From a virus, in IMG/VR virus record IMGVR_UViG_3300032085_000283, positions 1 through 24,149 of that record: a stretch of DNA of 24,149 bases; one strand, 5' to 3'. The translations under genes were made by a program, and so were the position numbers. The notes beneath the pieces are model-generated. The model worked only from the letters and a program-made list of their open reading frames with translations. It made no database searches and was not told where the DNA came from. This document shows positions 1 through 7,363 of this stretch, piece by piece. Numbering within the stretch: the stretch's first letter is position 1; every line of letters begins with the position of its first letter.

Positions 1-188
1 ATTTAGATGATAAAGAATATATCATTGAGGATATGACTGACGAGCAAAAGATGATGGTAAATCATATAAACGATATTCAGAACAAACAGAATAGCAATCA
101 GTTTATAGCTGACCAACTAGCTGTTGGTAAAGAAGCGTTTATTAAGATGCTTAGAGAATCATTAAACTCTGAGGAAGAATCAGAGTAA
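1..188 (+). CDS. DUF6447-like small phage protein, 5' partial
   Basis: The open frame enters from the left edge (first full codon at 3) and ends with TAA at 186-188, giving 61 visible residues. It begins LDDKEYIIEDMTDEQK and continues as one charged helical region ending in acidic residues. The opening followed by a helical repeat resembles, from memory, the small DUF6447 proteins of cyanobacteria and marine phages, whose function is unknown. The stop overlaps the next start (TAATG). The family name is recall and was not searched. The true start lies outside the window. Confidence 0.6.
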   Translation, partial: LDDKEYIIEDMTDEQKMMVNHINDIQNKQNSNQFIADQLAVGKEAFIKMLRESLNSEEESE

Positions 189-484
189 TGTTGATTAGAA
201 GGTGTGCTCAGGGTCACGATATTAAGGTATATAGGAATACTACTCCGGGTGCTACTCGTACAAAGAGTTACCCAGATGGTACAACGGAGACCCTGACATA
301 CCCTTCGTCTTATAAATACTTCTTAGTTATAGATGGTGAAATAGAAAGAAGAAGTAATAGTTGGGAAACAATAGAAGAATTATATGTTAGTAAGTGTGAA
401 GATAAACATACCACTAGTAATGGTAGGGTAATTATTGGTAAGCATAAACTAGTAAACCATGTAATAACAGAATTAGGAAGTTAA
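188..484 (+). CDS. hypothetical phage protein (98 aa)
   Basis: I do not recognise this protein. The ATG at 188 overlaps the upstream TAA and is preceded by GAGGAAG inside the previous gene, so translation is probably coupled. The 98 residues are soluble, without membrane segments. C6 and H9 near the N-terminus are not enough for a metal site. The central part (SYKYFLVIDGEIERRSNSW) alternates polar and hydrophobic residues as beta strands do. It lies among small genes ahead of the virion genes, so a virion or assembly accessory is possible, but nothing in the sequence proves it. Confidence 0.7.
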   Translation: MLIRRCAQGHDIKVYRNTTPGATRTKSYPDGTTETLTYPSSYKYFLVIDGEIERRSNSWETIEELYVSKCEDKHTTSNGRVIIGKHKLVNHVITELGS

Positions 485-485
485 A

Positions 486-794
486 ATGTCTTTATATAAA
501 TACACAGAAAAAGAAGCGGCTAATCTATTGATAGGTCAAAATGGCTTTGATGTAATAGCTGAACACGATACTACTGTTGTAAATCCAGATACTGGTTCTT
601 GGGTTGCTATACAAGCTTTAGGAAAAGACTCTAGCGGAACTACAGAGTTTTTAAAAATAAAAGTTACTTCTAATATTGGAGACAATATAGATTCATTTGT
701 TAACTTAATTCCCGGTGAGATACTTTATGGTAACTTTAGTGGGATTGTAAATCATACAGATTCTACAGCGGTATGCATAGCCTACAGGGGATAA
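486..794 (+). CDS. small beta-rich phage protein, possibly structural (102 aa)
   Basis: The ATG at 486 follows AGGAAG with good spacing. The 102-residue product is beta-rich, with SWVAIQALGKD near the middle, a PGEILYGNFSGI segment and an ending AVCIAYRG. From memory, short marine-phage proteins with a 'GEIIYGNFTSI ... VIAYR' ending sit near head and neck genes and are often annotated as virion proteins. The resemblance and the structural role are inference. No catalytic motif or membrane segment is visible. Confidence 0.7.
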   Translation: MSLYKYTEKEAANLLIGQNGFDVIAEHDTTVVNPDTGSWVAIQALGKDSSGTTEFLKIKVTSNIGDNIDSFVNLIPGEILYGNFSGIVNHTDSTAVCIAYRG

Positions 795-901
795 GAAGAA
801 CTGAAAGGCTTAAGAGGCGGTTTATAAATCCTAATAAAAAAACAGGAGTATGGGCATGGATAAAGCAAAAAATAGAAAAGATTTTAAAATTAAAAAATTA
901 G
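773..901 (+). CDS. possible small basic protein (42 aa) overlapping the gene end before it
   Basis: An ATG at 773 opens a 42-codon frame that overlaps the last 22 nt of the preceding gene and ends with TAG at 899-901. The product is strongly basic and helical with two tryptophans (FINPNKKTGVWAWIKQKIEK), which looks more like protein than random translation. The ribosome site before the ATG is weak, so translation would depend on coupling. It shares its frame with the lipoprotein gene starting at 905, two codons after its stop. A competing small frame overlaps it at 850-969. I do not recognise a family. Confidence 0.4.
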   Translation: MHSLQGIRRTERLKRRFINPNKKTGVWAWIKQKIEKILKLKN

Positions 902-969
902 ATAATGGAGATTTTGAAGTTGTTAGTACGAGTTATAATATTAGGGTGTATTACACTTATGTTAAGTAG
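856..969 (+). CDS. possible 37-aa ORF nested between two small genes
   Basis: A short frame starts at ATG 856 (or ATG 850), with AGGAG upstream at a good distance, and ends with TAG at 967-969. It encodes a basic N-terminus followed by KLDNGDFEVVSTSYNIRVYY. It overlaps both the 42-aa frame before it and the beginning of the lipoprotein gene in a different frame. It has the best Shine-Dalgarno match in this stretch, but that site may instead serve ribosomes that move on to the lipoprotein start. Treat it as a candidate only. Confidence 0.3.
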   Translation: MDKAKNRKDFKIKKLDNGDFEVVSTSYNIRVYYTYVK

Positions 970-1147
970 TTGTTCTAATGGTTGGTCTGTAGGCAATTTA
1001 GATGTTCACTCAAAGGATTCTATGTATACTTTTGTAGAAGTATTAGACCAAGATTCAACATCTCATTTTTACTCAGACCATATAAGATTTGATAGAGATA
1101 TGTGGTGCTTTGTTCACAACCAATGGGAAGTAGTAAGGAAGAAATGA
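905..1147 (+). CDS. small lipoprotein, candidate outer-membrane spanin subunit
   Basis: The 80-residue product begins with a short charged N-region, a hydrophobic stretch (residues about 5-20) and a lipobox LSSC with C23 as the lipidation site, so it should be a lipoprotein facing the periplasm. The residue after the cysteine is serine, not the aspartate that retains lipoproteins in the inner membrane, which fits outer-membrane sorting. The mature part is about 58 residues. The stop overlaps the next gene (ATGA), which encodes a membrane protein with a coiled coil. The pair resembles o-spanin plus i-spanin, though in the reverse of the usual order. No good SD precedes the start. Confidence 0.75.
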   Translation: MEILKLLVRVIILGCITLMLSSCSNGWSVGNLDVHSKDSMYTFVEVLDQDSTSHFYSDHIRFDRDMWCFVHNQWEVVRKK

Positions 1148-1464
1148 GTGAAGAGGTTAAGACAGCTAGAAGCTATAGAGGTGCTATTGTCGATGACAAC
1201 GCTGTTATTTCTATCAATATCAGATGGATATTTCAAGGCATTGCCCTTATTGGTGCTTTGGTCTATGGTTACTATAGGGTTGAGACTAGATTGGAATTAT
1301 TGGAAGATAAGTTGGCTAAAGCTGATAAGCAAATTGGGGATTTACTTAGTAAACATATCGTGGAAGAAAGGGCTGAAAGAGCAGAGTTGGCAGAAAAGGT
1401 AGCCTTTTATGAAAAAGAATTTAATATTAATCCTTTAAGCTGGGGTAAAAGGAGAAAGAAGTAA
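1144..1464 (+). CDS. membrane-anchored coiled-coil protein, candidate inner-membrane spanin
   Basis: I place the start at ATG 1144, which overlaps the lipoprotein stop and follows AAGGAAG. An in-frame ATG at 1102 would give a longer product but lies deep inside the previous gene. The 106-residue protein has a soluble N-terminus, one membrane segment (about residues 24-44), a charged coiled coil (about 45-92) and a basic end (WGKRRKK). One membrane anchor plus a coiled coil beside a lipoprotein is the layout of an i-spanin, which connects inner and outer membranes in host lysis. It could also be another membrane-anchored accessory, because spanins are too divergent to call by eye. Confidence 0.75.
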   Translation: MSEEVKTARSYRGAIVDDNAVISINIRWIFQGIALIGALVYGYYRVETRLELLEDKLAKADKQIGDLLSKHIVEERAERAELAEKVAFYEKEFNINPLSWGKRRKK

Positions 1465-1787
1465 TGGATATGATGGCAATATATGGCGAAGCAGGAATGA
1501 TAGGTATATGCGGAGCATTACTTGTTTATTTAGTTATGTCATTGTCAAAAAAATCAGAAGCGCAACAAGAGTCTTTAAAAGAATTAGAGGTGGAAAACAA
1601 AGGTCAATCTGAAAGTATTAATAATATGGAAGGAATGATTATAAAACTTATATCAAGATGGAACGATAGTGATGCTGTTAGAGATAGAAGGTATGAGCAG
1701 ATGATGGAAGCAGTAAGTGATTTAGAAAAACAACTATCAAGAATGGATGGCATTATGAGTCGTATGAACGGAAATGGAAGACACTAA
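1464..1787 (+). CDS. BhlA/holin-like membrane protein with coiled coil
   Basis: Start and stop both overlap the neighbours (TAATG at each end), and AAGGAGAAAGAAG precedes the start. The 107-residue product has a short N-terminus, one membrane segment (about residues 7-27, IYGEAGMIGICGALLVYLV) and a long, highly charged helical domain rich in Glu, Gln, Ser and Met. One N-terminal membrane helix followed by a charged coil is the design of BhlA/UviB-type holins. Between two other small membrane proteins and upstream of an endolysin, a holin role is reasonable but unproven. Confidence 0.75.
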   Translation: MDMMAIYGEAGMIGICGALLVYLVMSLSKKSEAQQESLKELEVENKGQSESINNMEGMIIKLISRWNDSDAVRDRRYEQMMEAVSDLEKQLSRMDGIMSRMNGNGRH

Positions 1788-1999
1788 TGAATAATGAAGA
1801 TTTAAGAACGCATCTAACAAGACATGACGAAAGGTTGAGAAATATATATTCTACACTAAATAGGATAGAAAAACATTTAGAAAGACTTAACGGTAAAGTA
1901 GATAGGCACGAAACCGATATTGCTAAAGTGCAAGTATGGGGTGGAGTTGCTTTAGTAAGCTTTCCAATAATCGTAAACATAATAATGAGGTTTGTATAA
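1787..1999 (+). CDS. XhlA-like small coiled-coil protein with C-terminal membrane segment
   Basis: This 70-residue protein starts with a charged helical region (residues 1-47) with leucine/isoleucine spacing typical of a coiled coil. It ends with one hydrophobic segment (about 50-69, WGGVALVSFPIIVNIIMRFV). That layout, cytoplasmic helix plus C-terminal anchor, matches the haemolysin XhlA family, which acts with holins in phage lysis. It is joined to the genes on both sides by 1-nt TAATG overlaps. Family placement rests on architecture and general likeness only. Confidence 0.75.
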   Translation: MNNEDLRTHLTRHDERLRNIYSTLNRIEKHLERLNGKVDRHETDIAKVQVWGGVALVSFPIIVNIIMRFV

Positions 2000-2175
2000 T
2001 GTTAAAGAAAATGATAGCAGATGAATTACTAGGAGATTCAACAAAAGATGAGTTGATTGACGAGATTAATAAAGCTGTTGATATTCCTATTATATCTGAA
2101 AAAACAGAAAAGGCTATACTAGAAGCTCTTTGGAAAATTATCAAGAAAGTTTTATTAGCTAAGTTAGGTGTATAG
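1999..2175 (+). CDS. small helical phage protein (58 aa)
   Basis: I choose ATG 1999, which overlaps the previous TAA (TAATG). An earlier in-frame ATG at 1936 lies entirely inside the previous gene. The 58-residue product (MLKKMIADELLGDSTKDEL...) is helical, acidic in the middle, and ends in an amphipathic basic helix (WKIIKKVLLAKLGV). There is no clear transmembrane span. I recognise no family. It sits between the membrane-protein cluster and the basic-protein cluster, and its stop overlaps a GTG start (TAGTG). Confidence 0.65.
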   Translation: MLKKMIADELLGDSTKDELIDEINKAVDIPIISEKTEKAILEALWKIIKKVLLAKLGV

Positions 2176-2465
2176 TGCCTGCTAAGAAAGACCCAAGGTT
2201 AAAAAGAGCAGGGGTGTCTGGATTTAATAAACCCAAGCGCACTCCTAGTCACCCTAAAAAATCTCACATTGTTGTAGCTAAAGAAGGGTCTAAAATTAAA
2301 ACAATTAGATTTGGTGAGAAGGGTGCTAGTACAGCAGGTAAACCAAAAGCTGGTGAATCTAGAAAAATGAAAATGAAAAGAAAATCGTTCAAAGCTAGGC
2401 ATAGAAAAAATATAGCAAAAGGAAAAATGTCTGCGGCTTATTGGGCGGATAAGGTTAAGTGGTAA
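2175..2465 (+). CDS. DUF6321-like basic phage protein
   Basis: The gene starts at GTG 2175 (TAGTG overlap) with AGGTG just upstream. Its 96 residues are very rich in Lys and Arg. The sequence PRLKRAGVSGFNKPKRTP, the segment IKTIRFGEKGASTAGKPKAG and the ending SAAYWADKVKW match a family seen in many marine phages. I recall it as DUF6321, function unknown. Its charge and place among virion genes suggest a nucleic-acid-associated or virion protein, which is inference. It is the first of three consecutive basic proteins. Confidence 0.85.
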   Translation: MPAKKDPRLKRAGVSGFNKPKRTPSHPKKSHIVVAKEGSKIKTIRFGEKGASTAGKPKAGESRKMKMKRKSFKARHRKNIAKGKMSAAYWADKVKW

Positions 2466-2466
2466 T

Positions 2467-2628
2467 ATGAATAAAAAAGTTAAAGCTCCAAAGGGTTATC
2501 ATTGGATGAAGTCTGGTTCTTCTTACAAGTTAATGAAGCATAGTGGTAAGTTTAAGTCTCACAAAGGTGCTAGTCTTATGGCTGACTTTAAAGTCCAAAT
2601 GAAACATTCAAAAGCTAAAAAGAAATAA
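2467..2628 (+). CDS. very small basic phage protein (53 aa)
   Basis: An ATG at 2467, one base after the previous stop, opens a 53-codon frame ending with TAA at 2626-2628 that overlaps the next ATG. The product starts MNKKVKAPKGYHWMKSGSSY, is rich in Lys, His and Ser, and has no acidic region. The opening resembles, from memory, tiny conserved proteins encoded beside DUF6321-like genes in marine phages. Tight packing between two conserved basic genes supports it as real, although the start lacks a strong SD. Function unknown. Confidence 0.8.
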   Translation: MNKKVKAPKGYHWMKSGSSYKLMKHSGKFKSHKGASLMADFKVQMKHSKAKKK

Positions 2629-3023
2629 TGGCTTCGGCTACTAAGACAAAACCAGCATTATGGAAACGAATTGTTTCAAGTGTAAAAGCTGGAACTAAAG
2701 GTGGAAGGAAAGGACAATGGTCTGCTCGTAAAGCTCAATTAGCAACAGCAAGGTATAAAAAAGCTGGCGGTGGTTACAAAGGAGCAAAGTCATCTAAGAA
2801 CAGTTTATCTAAGTGGACTAAGCAAAAGTGGGATTATGTTAGTAAAGGTGATAAGAAGAAACCTAAGAAGAAACGTGGTCGTTACTTACCTGAGTCAGTT
2901 AGGAAGAGTCTTAGTCCTTCTCAAAAAGCAAGCACGAATAAAGCTAAAAGAAAAGCTTCAGCAAAAGGAAAGCAAAAAGCTAAGTATAGTAAAGCTGTAG
3001 CTAGAAAAGTAAGGAGAGCATAG
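2628..3023 (+). CDS. DUF5872-like highly basic protein
   Basis: The 131-residue product is extremely rich in lysine and arginine. The N-terminal part has WKRIVSSVKAGTKGGRKGQW and a YKKAGGGYKG segment. The middle has LSKWTKQKWDYVSKG and GRYLPESVRKSLSP. The C-terminal 40 residues are an Ala/Lys/Arg-rich tail. These features match DUF5872 as I remember it, found in large DNA viruses and phages. The tail resembles histone H1 tails in composition, so DNA binding in or near the virion is plausible but not shown. Starts at TAATG and ends at TAGTG. Confidence 0.85.
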   Translation: MASATKTKPALWKRIVSSVKAGTKGGRKGQWSARKAQLATARYKKAGGGYKGAKSSKNSLSKWTKQKWDYVSKGDKKKPKKKRGRYLPESVRKSLSPSQKASTNKAKRKASAKGKQKAKYSKAVARKVRRA

Positions 3024-3403
3024 TGTATAAATTTGGTAGGAAAAGTAAAGAAAGATTAAAAGGGGTAGACGCTAAATTAGTTAATGTTCTTAATGAGCTT
3101 ATTAAGATTATGGATGTTACTATAATAGAAGGCTTACGTACAGAAGAAAGACAAAAAGAGTTACTTAAAAAAGGTGCTACTAAGGTTAAATACTCTAAGC
3201 ATATGGAAGGTAAAGCTGTAGACTTAGCTCCTTATCCTATAGATTGGAAGAATAGAGATGGGTTTCATTATATGGGTGGTATGATTAGAGGAATAGCTAA
3301 ACAACTTAATGTTAAAGTTCGTTGGGGTGGAGACTGGGATTCTGATGGTGATGTAAAAGACAATGGCTTTGATGACTTAGTCCACGTGGAGATACTTGAT
3401 TAA
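3023..3403 (+). CDS. M15-family peptidase endolysin (L-alanyl-D-glutamate peptidase type)
   Basis: Starts at GTG 3023 with AAGGAG upstream. The 126-residue enzyme shows the M15 zinc peptidase signature: GLRT at residues 37-40, SKHMEGKAVDLAP (H60 and D67 as zinc ligands) and DDLVHVE (D118 as likely catalytic acid, H121 as third ligand). The D-x-x-H spacing and the short single-domain form match phage endolysins such as that of phage T5, which cut the L-Ala-D-Glu bond in peptidoglycan. No signal peptide is visible, so release would need a holin, and holin-like genes lie just upstream. A virion-associated role is less likely. Confidence 0.93.
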   Translation: MYKFGRKSKERLKGVDAKLVNVLNELIKIMDVTIIEGLRTEERQKELLKKGATKVKYSKHMEGKAVDLAPYPIDWKNRDGFHYMGGMIRGIAKQLNVKVRWGGDWDSDGDVKDNGFDDLVHVEILD

Positions 3404-3867
3404 TGCCTAAACAATTATATACTATAAATAAATTTGATGCTGGTATAAATACAGTTAAGGACGCAAGAGATTTAATAGAACCAGAGTCAAGTGCTATAAC
3501 TAATATGGCAGTTGATGCACAAGGAAAAATAAAATCAGCAGGCACTTTAACTGGACACCTCTCTAATCCTTCTGATGTAGATGGTAGCAATCTTACAAAA
3601 TATATATCTAGTCATACTGCAAGACTTGAAATAGGTACAAGTGCTCCGGGTACAGCTACAGGAAGACTTAATCTTGGAGGAGGATATAACTTTTTTTACT
3701 TTGAATCAGACCATAGTATTTTTGATGACATAGATACTACAGGTAGTGAATTTACTGTAGGAAGTGCTGATGAAAATATAAGTTTTGGCAACCCTCAAAA
3801 TACAGCAGTAGATGGAGTAGCAACTTCAAGCTCTGCTGATATTCCGGGTGCAGGGTCTACGGAGTAA
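3403..3867 (+). CDS. N-terminal part of tail/stopper-type structural protein, ended by in-frame TAA
   Basis: The 154 codons begin MPKQLYTINKFDAGINTVKD, then have IEPESSAITNMAVDAQGKIKSAG. This N-terminal pattern is typical of long phage tail, stopper or DNA-stabilising proteins, which normally continue for several hundred residues. Here TAA at 3865-3867 ends the frame just before a beta-rich region. The next gene starts one codon later in the same frame, so this may be the detached N-terminus of one ancestral protein. GGYNFFYFESDHSIFD near residue 95 also resembles the interior of such proteins. Family likeness is from memory. Confidence 0.75.
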   Translation: MPKQLYTINKFDAGINTVKDARDLIEPESSAITNMAVDAQGKIKSAGTLTGHLSNPSDVDGSNLTKYISSHTARLEIGTSAPGTATGRLNLGGGYNFFYFESDHSIFDDIDTTGSEFTVGSADENISFGNPQNTAVDGVATSSSADIPGAGSTE

Positions 3868-3870
3868 TAT

Positions 3871-6681
3871 ATGGCTTTAGCTGTACTTCCATCAAAATCA
3901 TTTATTAAAATAACTAAATCTGGAACAGCAGATTACTGGACTTCTAATTTTGGATTCTTAGTAGGAGATGTAATAACTGTTACTGGTAGTAAATTTAATG
4001 ATGGTGTTTATCTTGTATCTGGTTTTATTCAACAAGGTGGTTCTCATTATATGATGGTTATTGGAAAACCTATTGTAGATGAAACATCTTTTTCTGTTAA
4101 TACAGATGTAAATCATAGCAATGGAGATACTACAATAAATATTGTAGATAGTCCCGATGTTAGGGTAGGTCAAACAATTACAGGTAATGGAATACCTTCA
4201 GGAACTGTAGTAAATTCAGTTACTGGAACTGAAGGAGTTGATGTAAGTGCAGTTGTCATTTCTAAAGCAGTTACAAATCTAGGTTTAGGAGATGGAACAG
4301 CTCCAAAGCCTATGACATTTACAACTTCTCCAGACGGAGCATCAACATCAGTTAGGATAAAAGCTAAAAGAGCTACGGGAGACAGGTTGTGTGCCTTTGG
4401 AGATGCGGCTAATAATAATGTAGATGTGTGGTCTTTTAATAAAGTAAGTAATCCTGCCACAACAGATGATGGTTGGGTGAATGAAGAAATAAACACAGCT
4501 ATGATTTCACCAGCTAGTGAACACGTTTCTACATCTCAATTTATATTTACATTTTCTGATGAAGTATTAAGGGTAGCTGATATAAACATAGAAAACAATT
4601 CAATACTTAAATGGTATGGTTATATACAAATGAATCAATTCGCAACTGCAAATGATTCAGTTTCCTTAGCTTTTAATGGATGGTATGAGCATCCTGCCTA
4701 CTTAGAAAGACCGGCTTCAATAACAATGGCGAGCTCAAATCAAAATGCAGTAGATACAGATAGTCACTACAATGTTTTAAATGATATAGTAGAAAACGAA
4801 GTAGGAACTGATGCTTTAATTAATGACTCAAATAACGTAACTGCAATAACTCAAGACACTCTTACTTTTGATACTGGTGGTTCTGCTCCTAGAACAGCAA
4901 ATCATTTTTTTGAAATGGGTCAAGTATACTCAGTTCTTTCTCGTTCTTCTGAAAAACCAGAATGTTTTATGGTTAGAAAAACAGCAGAAGGTAGAAGTGA
5001 TACAACACCTGTAAAAGTATATCGTGGTTATGGAGGCACTACAGATGCAGAAATAGCTGATAATAGTGGAGATATATATAAAAGAGGACTAGGTTGGAAT
5101 ATAGGAGTTATACAAGGAGCAGGGTCAGGTACTTGGGGAGCTAAACAGTATGAATTTTTTCAAACATTTATTTATGATGAAAATCAAGAAAGTAGACCTA
5201 GAAAATACGGAGGAACTTTAACAACAACAGATGAAAATAAAGCGTTAAAATGTACAGTATACGCTGATAGGTTTTATAACGGTAGAATAACTGGTGGTAG
5301 AATATATATAAGAGAGGCTGGTAGTGATAACGATTTAATTTTATTTGCAGATATAGATATAAGGCTTGGTGCAAGAATGACTCTTGATGGTAGGTATGTA
5401 CCTTGGGTAAAAAGAGTTGATACTGATGCTAATCATACTGAAAACTCTGGATATTATTCAGCTACTAGTTCATCAGAGGGATTAAAATCTACCAATCCTA
5501 ACTTTGATACTTATAAAACTCTTAACGGTTACTCTGAAGAAGTAAAATTTAACTCAATAGGCAAAGAAAAAGAATTATACAAAGCTTCTGTTATAGCAAA
5601 TAGAAGACATTTCATAGCAAATGTTAGAATTAAAAACAATGGTAATACTAAGAAAACTCACGGTGATAGAATAATGTTTAGTGAGTTAGGTAAGTTTGAT
5701 ACATTTACTGAAGATAATTTTATAGATGTTTCTAGAGGAGATTATGGAGAGTATACTGCCTTAGAATCTTTTGCTGATAAGTTATTAGCTTTTAAACATA
5801 ATACTACACACATATTAAACATATCAAGTCCTACTCCTTCTGGTTGGTTTTTAGAAGAGAGTATTAAAAACTCTGGAGTTTCTTTTCATTATAGTATGAC
5901 TAAGACTGAGTTTGGAGTTGTATGGGCAAATGAAAAAGGATGTTTTCTTTACAATGGTGCTGACACAATAAACTTAACTAAAAATAAATTAGGTATATTT
6001 GAATCTACTAACTCTGATATACCAGTTTGGTCTGATTTTGCAAATGGAAACCTTCACGCTAAAGATGTTATGTGTGGATACGATGATATAAGTAATCAAC
6101 TAATAGTAATGAGGTCTCCTTCAGACTCAAGTACAAATAGTAATCAATGTTTTATATATGACTTTGATACAAAGGCTTGGACATACAATACAAATTTATT
6201 TACAGATAGCCATTACTATACTAATTTTATAAAAGATTGGAATAATAGTTTAGTAGTAGGAAAAGAAAAAACTTCTACTGTTGTTGAGTTTAAAAAATAC
6301 AGAGCAAATATTAGTTCTCAAGGCAATCAATCTATAGTCACCAGAGATATAGATTTTGGTAACGTAGGTTTAGTTAAAAAAATATATAAAGTAATAATAA
6401 CTTATAAGTCAAATACCGACCAACTAACTCCTTTAAAGTTTGCAATAAATGGTACTGGTAGTTTTTCTAATTTTTCTACAGGTTCTAATATAACACCTGC
6501 AGGTAATGATTCTGGAGATTTAGATGCTACATCTAATTTTGATATAGGAGTTTTCAAAGCAGATAACATAGTAACTTGTCAAAGTATACAGTTTAAAATA
6601 GATTTACCAGATACTGGTACTTTTGAGGTAAATGATATAACTATTCAATATAGAACTTTAAGAGTTAAAGAAGTTTCATAA
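3871..6681 (+). CDS. large beta-rich tail/stopper-type structural protein (936 aa)
   Basis: The ATG at 3871 follows GGAG (3858-3861) at workable distance. The product is beta-rich. Near residues 85-125 it has a TTINIVDSPDVRVGQTITGNG segment of the kind found in repeat beta domains of phage structural proteins. The C-terminal third carries propeller-like strands (FGVVWANEKGCFLYNG, CFIYDFDTKAWTYNTNL) as in tail-hub or packaged-DNA-stabilising proteins such as P22 gp10. It probably forms part of the tail or head-tail connection. The frame is the same as the preceding gene, separated by TAA plus one codon, so the two were probably one protein. The stop overlaps the next ATG. Confidence 0.85.
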   Translation: MALAVLPSKSFIKITKSGTADYWTSNFGFLVGDVITVTGSKFNDGVYLVSGFIQQGGSHYMMVIGKPIVDETSFSVNTDVNHSNGDTTINIVDSPDVRVGQTITGNGIPSGTVVNSVTGTEGVDVSAVVISKAVTNLGLGDGTAPKPMTFTTSPDGASTSVRIKAKRATGDRLCAFGDAANNNVDVWSFNKVSNPATTDDGWVNEEINTAMISPASEHVSTSQFIFTFSDEVLRVADINIENNSILKWYGYIQMNQFATANDSVSLAFNGWYEHPAYLERPASITMASSNQNAVDTDSHYNVLNDIVENEVGTDALINDSNNVTAITQDTLTFDTGGSAPRTANHFFEMGQVYSVLSRSSEKPECFMVRKTAEGRSDTTPVKVYRGYGGTTDAEIADNSGDIYKRGLGWNIGVIQGAGSGTWGAKQYEFFQTFIYDENQESRPRKYGGTLTTTDENKALKCTVYADRFYNGRITGGRIYIREAGSDNDLILFADIDIRLGARMTLDGRYVPWVKRVDTDANHTENSGYYSATSSSEGLKSTNPNFDTYKTLNGYSEEVKFNSIGKEKELYKASVIANRRHFIANVRIKNNGNTKKTHGDRIMFSELGKFDTFTEDNFIDVSRGDYGEYTALESFADKLLAFKHNTTHILNISSPTPSGWFLEESIKNSGVSFHYSMTKTEFGVVWANEKGCFLYNGADTINLTKNKLGIFESTNSDIPVWSDFANGNLHAKDVMCGYDDISNQLIVMRSPSDSSTNSNQCFIYDFDTKAWTYNTNLFTDSHYYTNFIKDWNNSLVVGKEKTSTVVEFKKYRANISSQGNQSIVTRDIDFGNVGLVKKIYKVIITYKSNTDQLTPLKFAINGTGSFSNFSTGSNITPAGNDSGDLDATSNFDIGVFKADNIVTCQSIQFKIDLPDTGTFEVNDITIQYRTLRVKEVS

Positions 6682-7355
6682 TGAGAAATCACCGTAAATA
6701 TCTAACTAATAAAAAACAAGATGTTTTATATTCTAGTGAAGAAATGCATTTAGGTAATATGGTAGATGGTCAAGTATCTGTTTCAAATAATAAAAGTTCT
6801 CAACCTAGTTTAAATTTAAAAAAGAATAACTTACTTTACAAAGTAAGCCTTTCTCCAGATGGTAACAGGTTTGTAGATAAAAAACTTACTACTAATTCTT
6901 TAGAATACACAAATACATTTATAGACTATAGAATATATAAACATAATTTTTCTGATAATATCTCAACTACAGAGCATTTTATACCTTGGCAGGGAACAGG
7001 GGAACAAACAGGAATGGATGATGCTACATCAACTCTTCTTGTTCCATTTAAAATGACTTGTCATAAGATATTATTTAGACCAGAATCATTTGATACACCT
7101 ACTGCCAACTTTACTTTTAAAATTAAAAGACAAGATAGTGGTGATGCAACCGTAGATGAAGTTGCTAGCTTTACATATACAGATACATTTGTAGATAATA
7201 CAACAATAGAAATTAAAGCATCTGATTTTAATAATACACCCGTTGTAGACGTAGGAGCTAAAGCATCAATAAGCATACAAGCAAGTGCAAACCCTCACGG
7301 TTCATCTAAAGATTATTATATAACCTCTGTATGGAGAACTGAAATAACAATATAG
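6681..7355 (+). CDS. beta-sandwich virion protein, possible fibre or decoration protein
   Basis: The start overlaps the previous stop (TAATG). The 224 residues fall into a polar N-terminal half and a C-terminal beta domain (about 88-224) with TEHFIPWQGTGE, a strand-rich core and the ending DYYITSVWRTEITI. The C-terminal pattern recurs, from memory, at the ends of marine-phage structural proteins, probably as a receptor-facing or decoration domain. It lies directly after the large tail-type protein. No enzymatic motif is seen. The assignment to fibre, decoration or neck remains open. Confidence 0.75.
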   Translation: MRNHRKYLTNKKQDVLYSSEEMHLGNMVDGQVSVSNNKSSQPSLNLKKNNLLYKVSLSPDGNRFVDKKLTTNSLEYTNTFIDYRIYKHNFSDNISTTEHFIPWQGTGEQTGMDDATSTLLVPFKMTCHKILFRPESFDTPTANFTFKIKRQDSGDATVDEVASFTYTDTFVDNTTIEIKASDFNNTPVVDVGAKASISIQASANPHGSSKDYYITSVWRTEITI

Positions 7356-7363
7356 GAATTACT

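Noticed and set aside
1148-1402. 84-codon + strand ORF overlapping the spanin-like gene
   Set aside because: It lies in another frame of the better supported gene at 1144-1464 and has no independent ribosome site.
2770-3000. Second + strand ORF within the DUF5872-like gene
   Set aside because: It is an out-of-frame translation of a Lys-rich repeat-like sequence fully inside a recognised gene.
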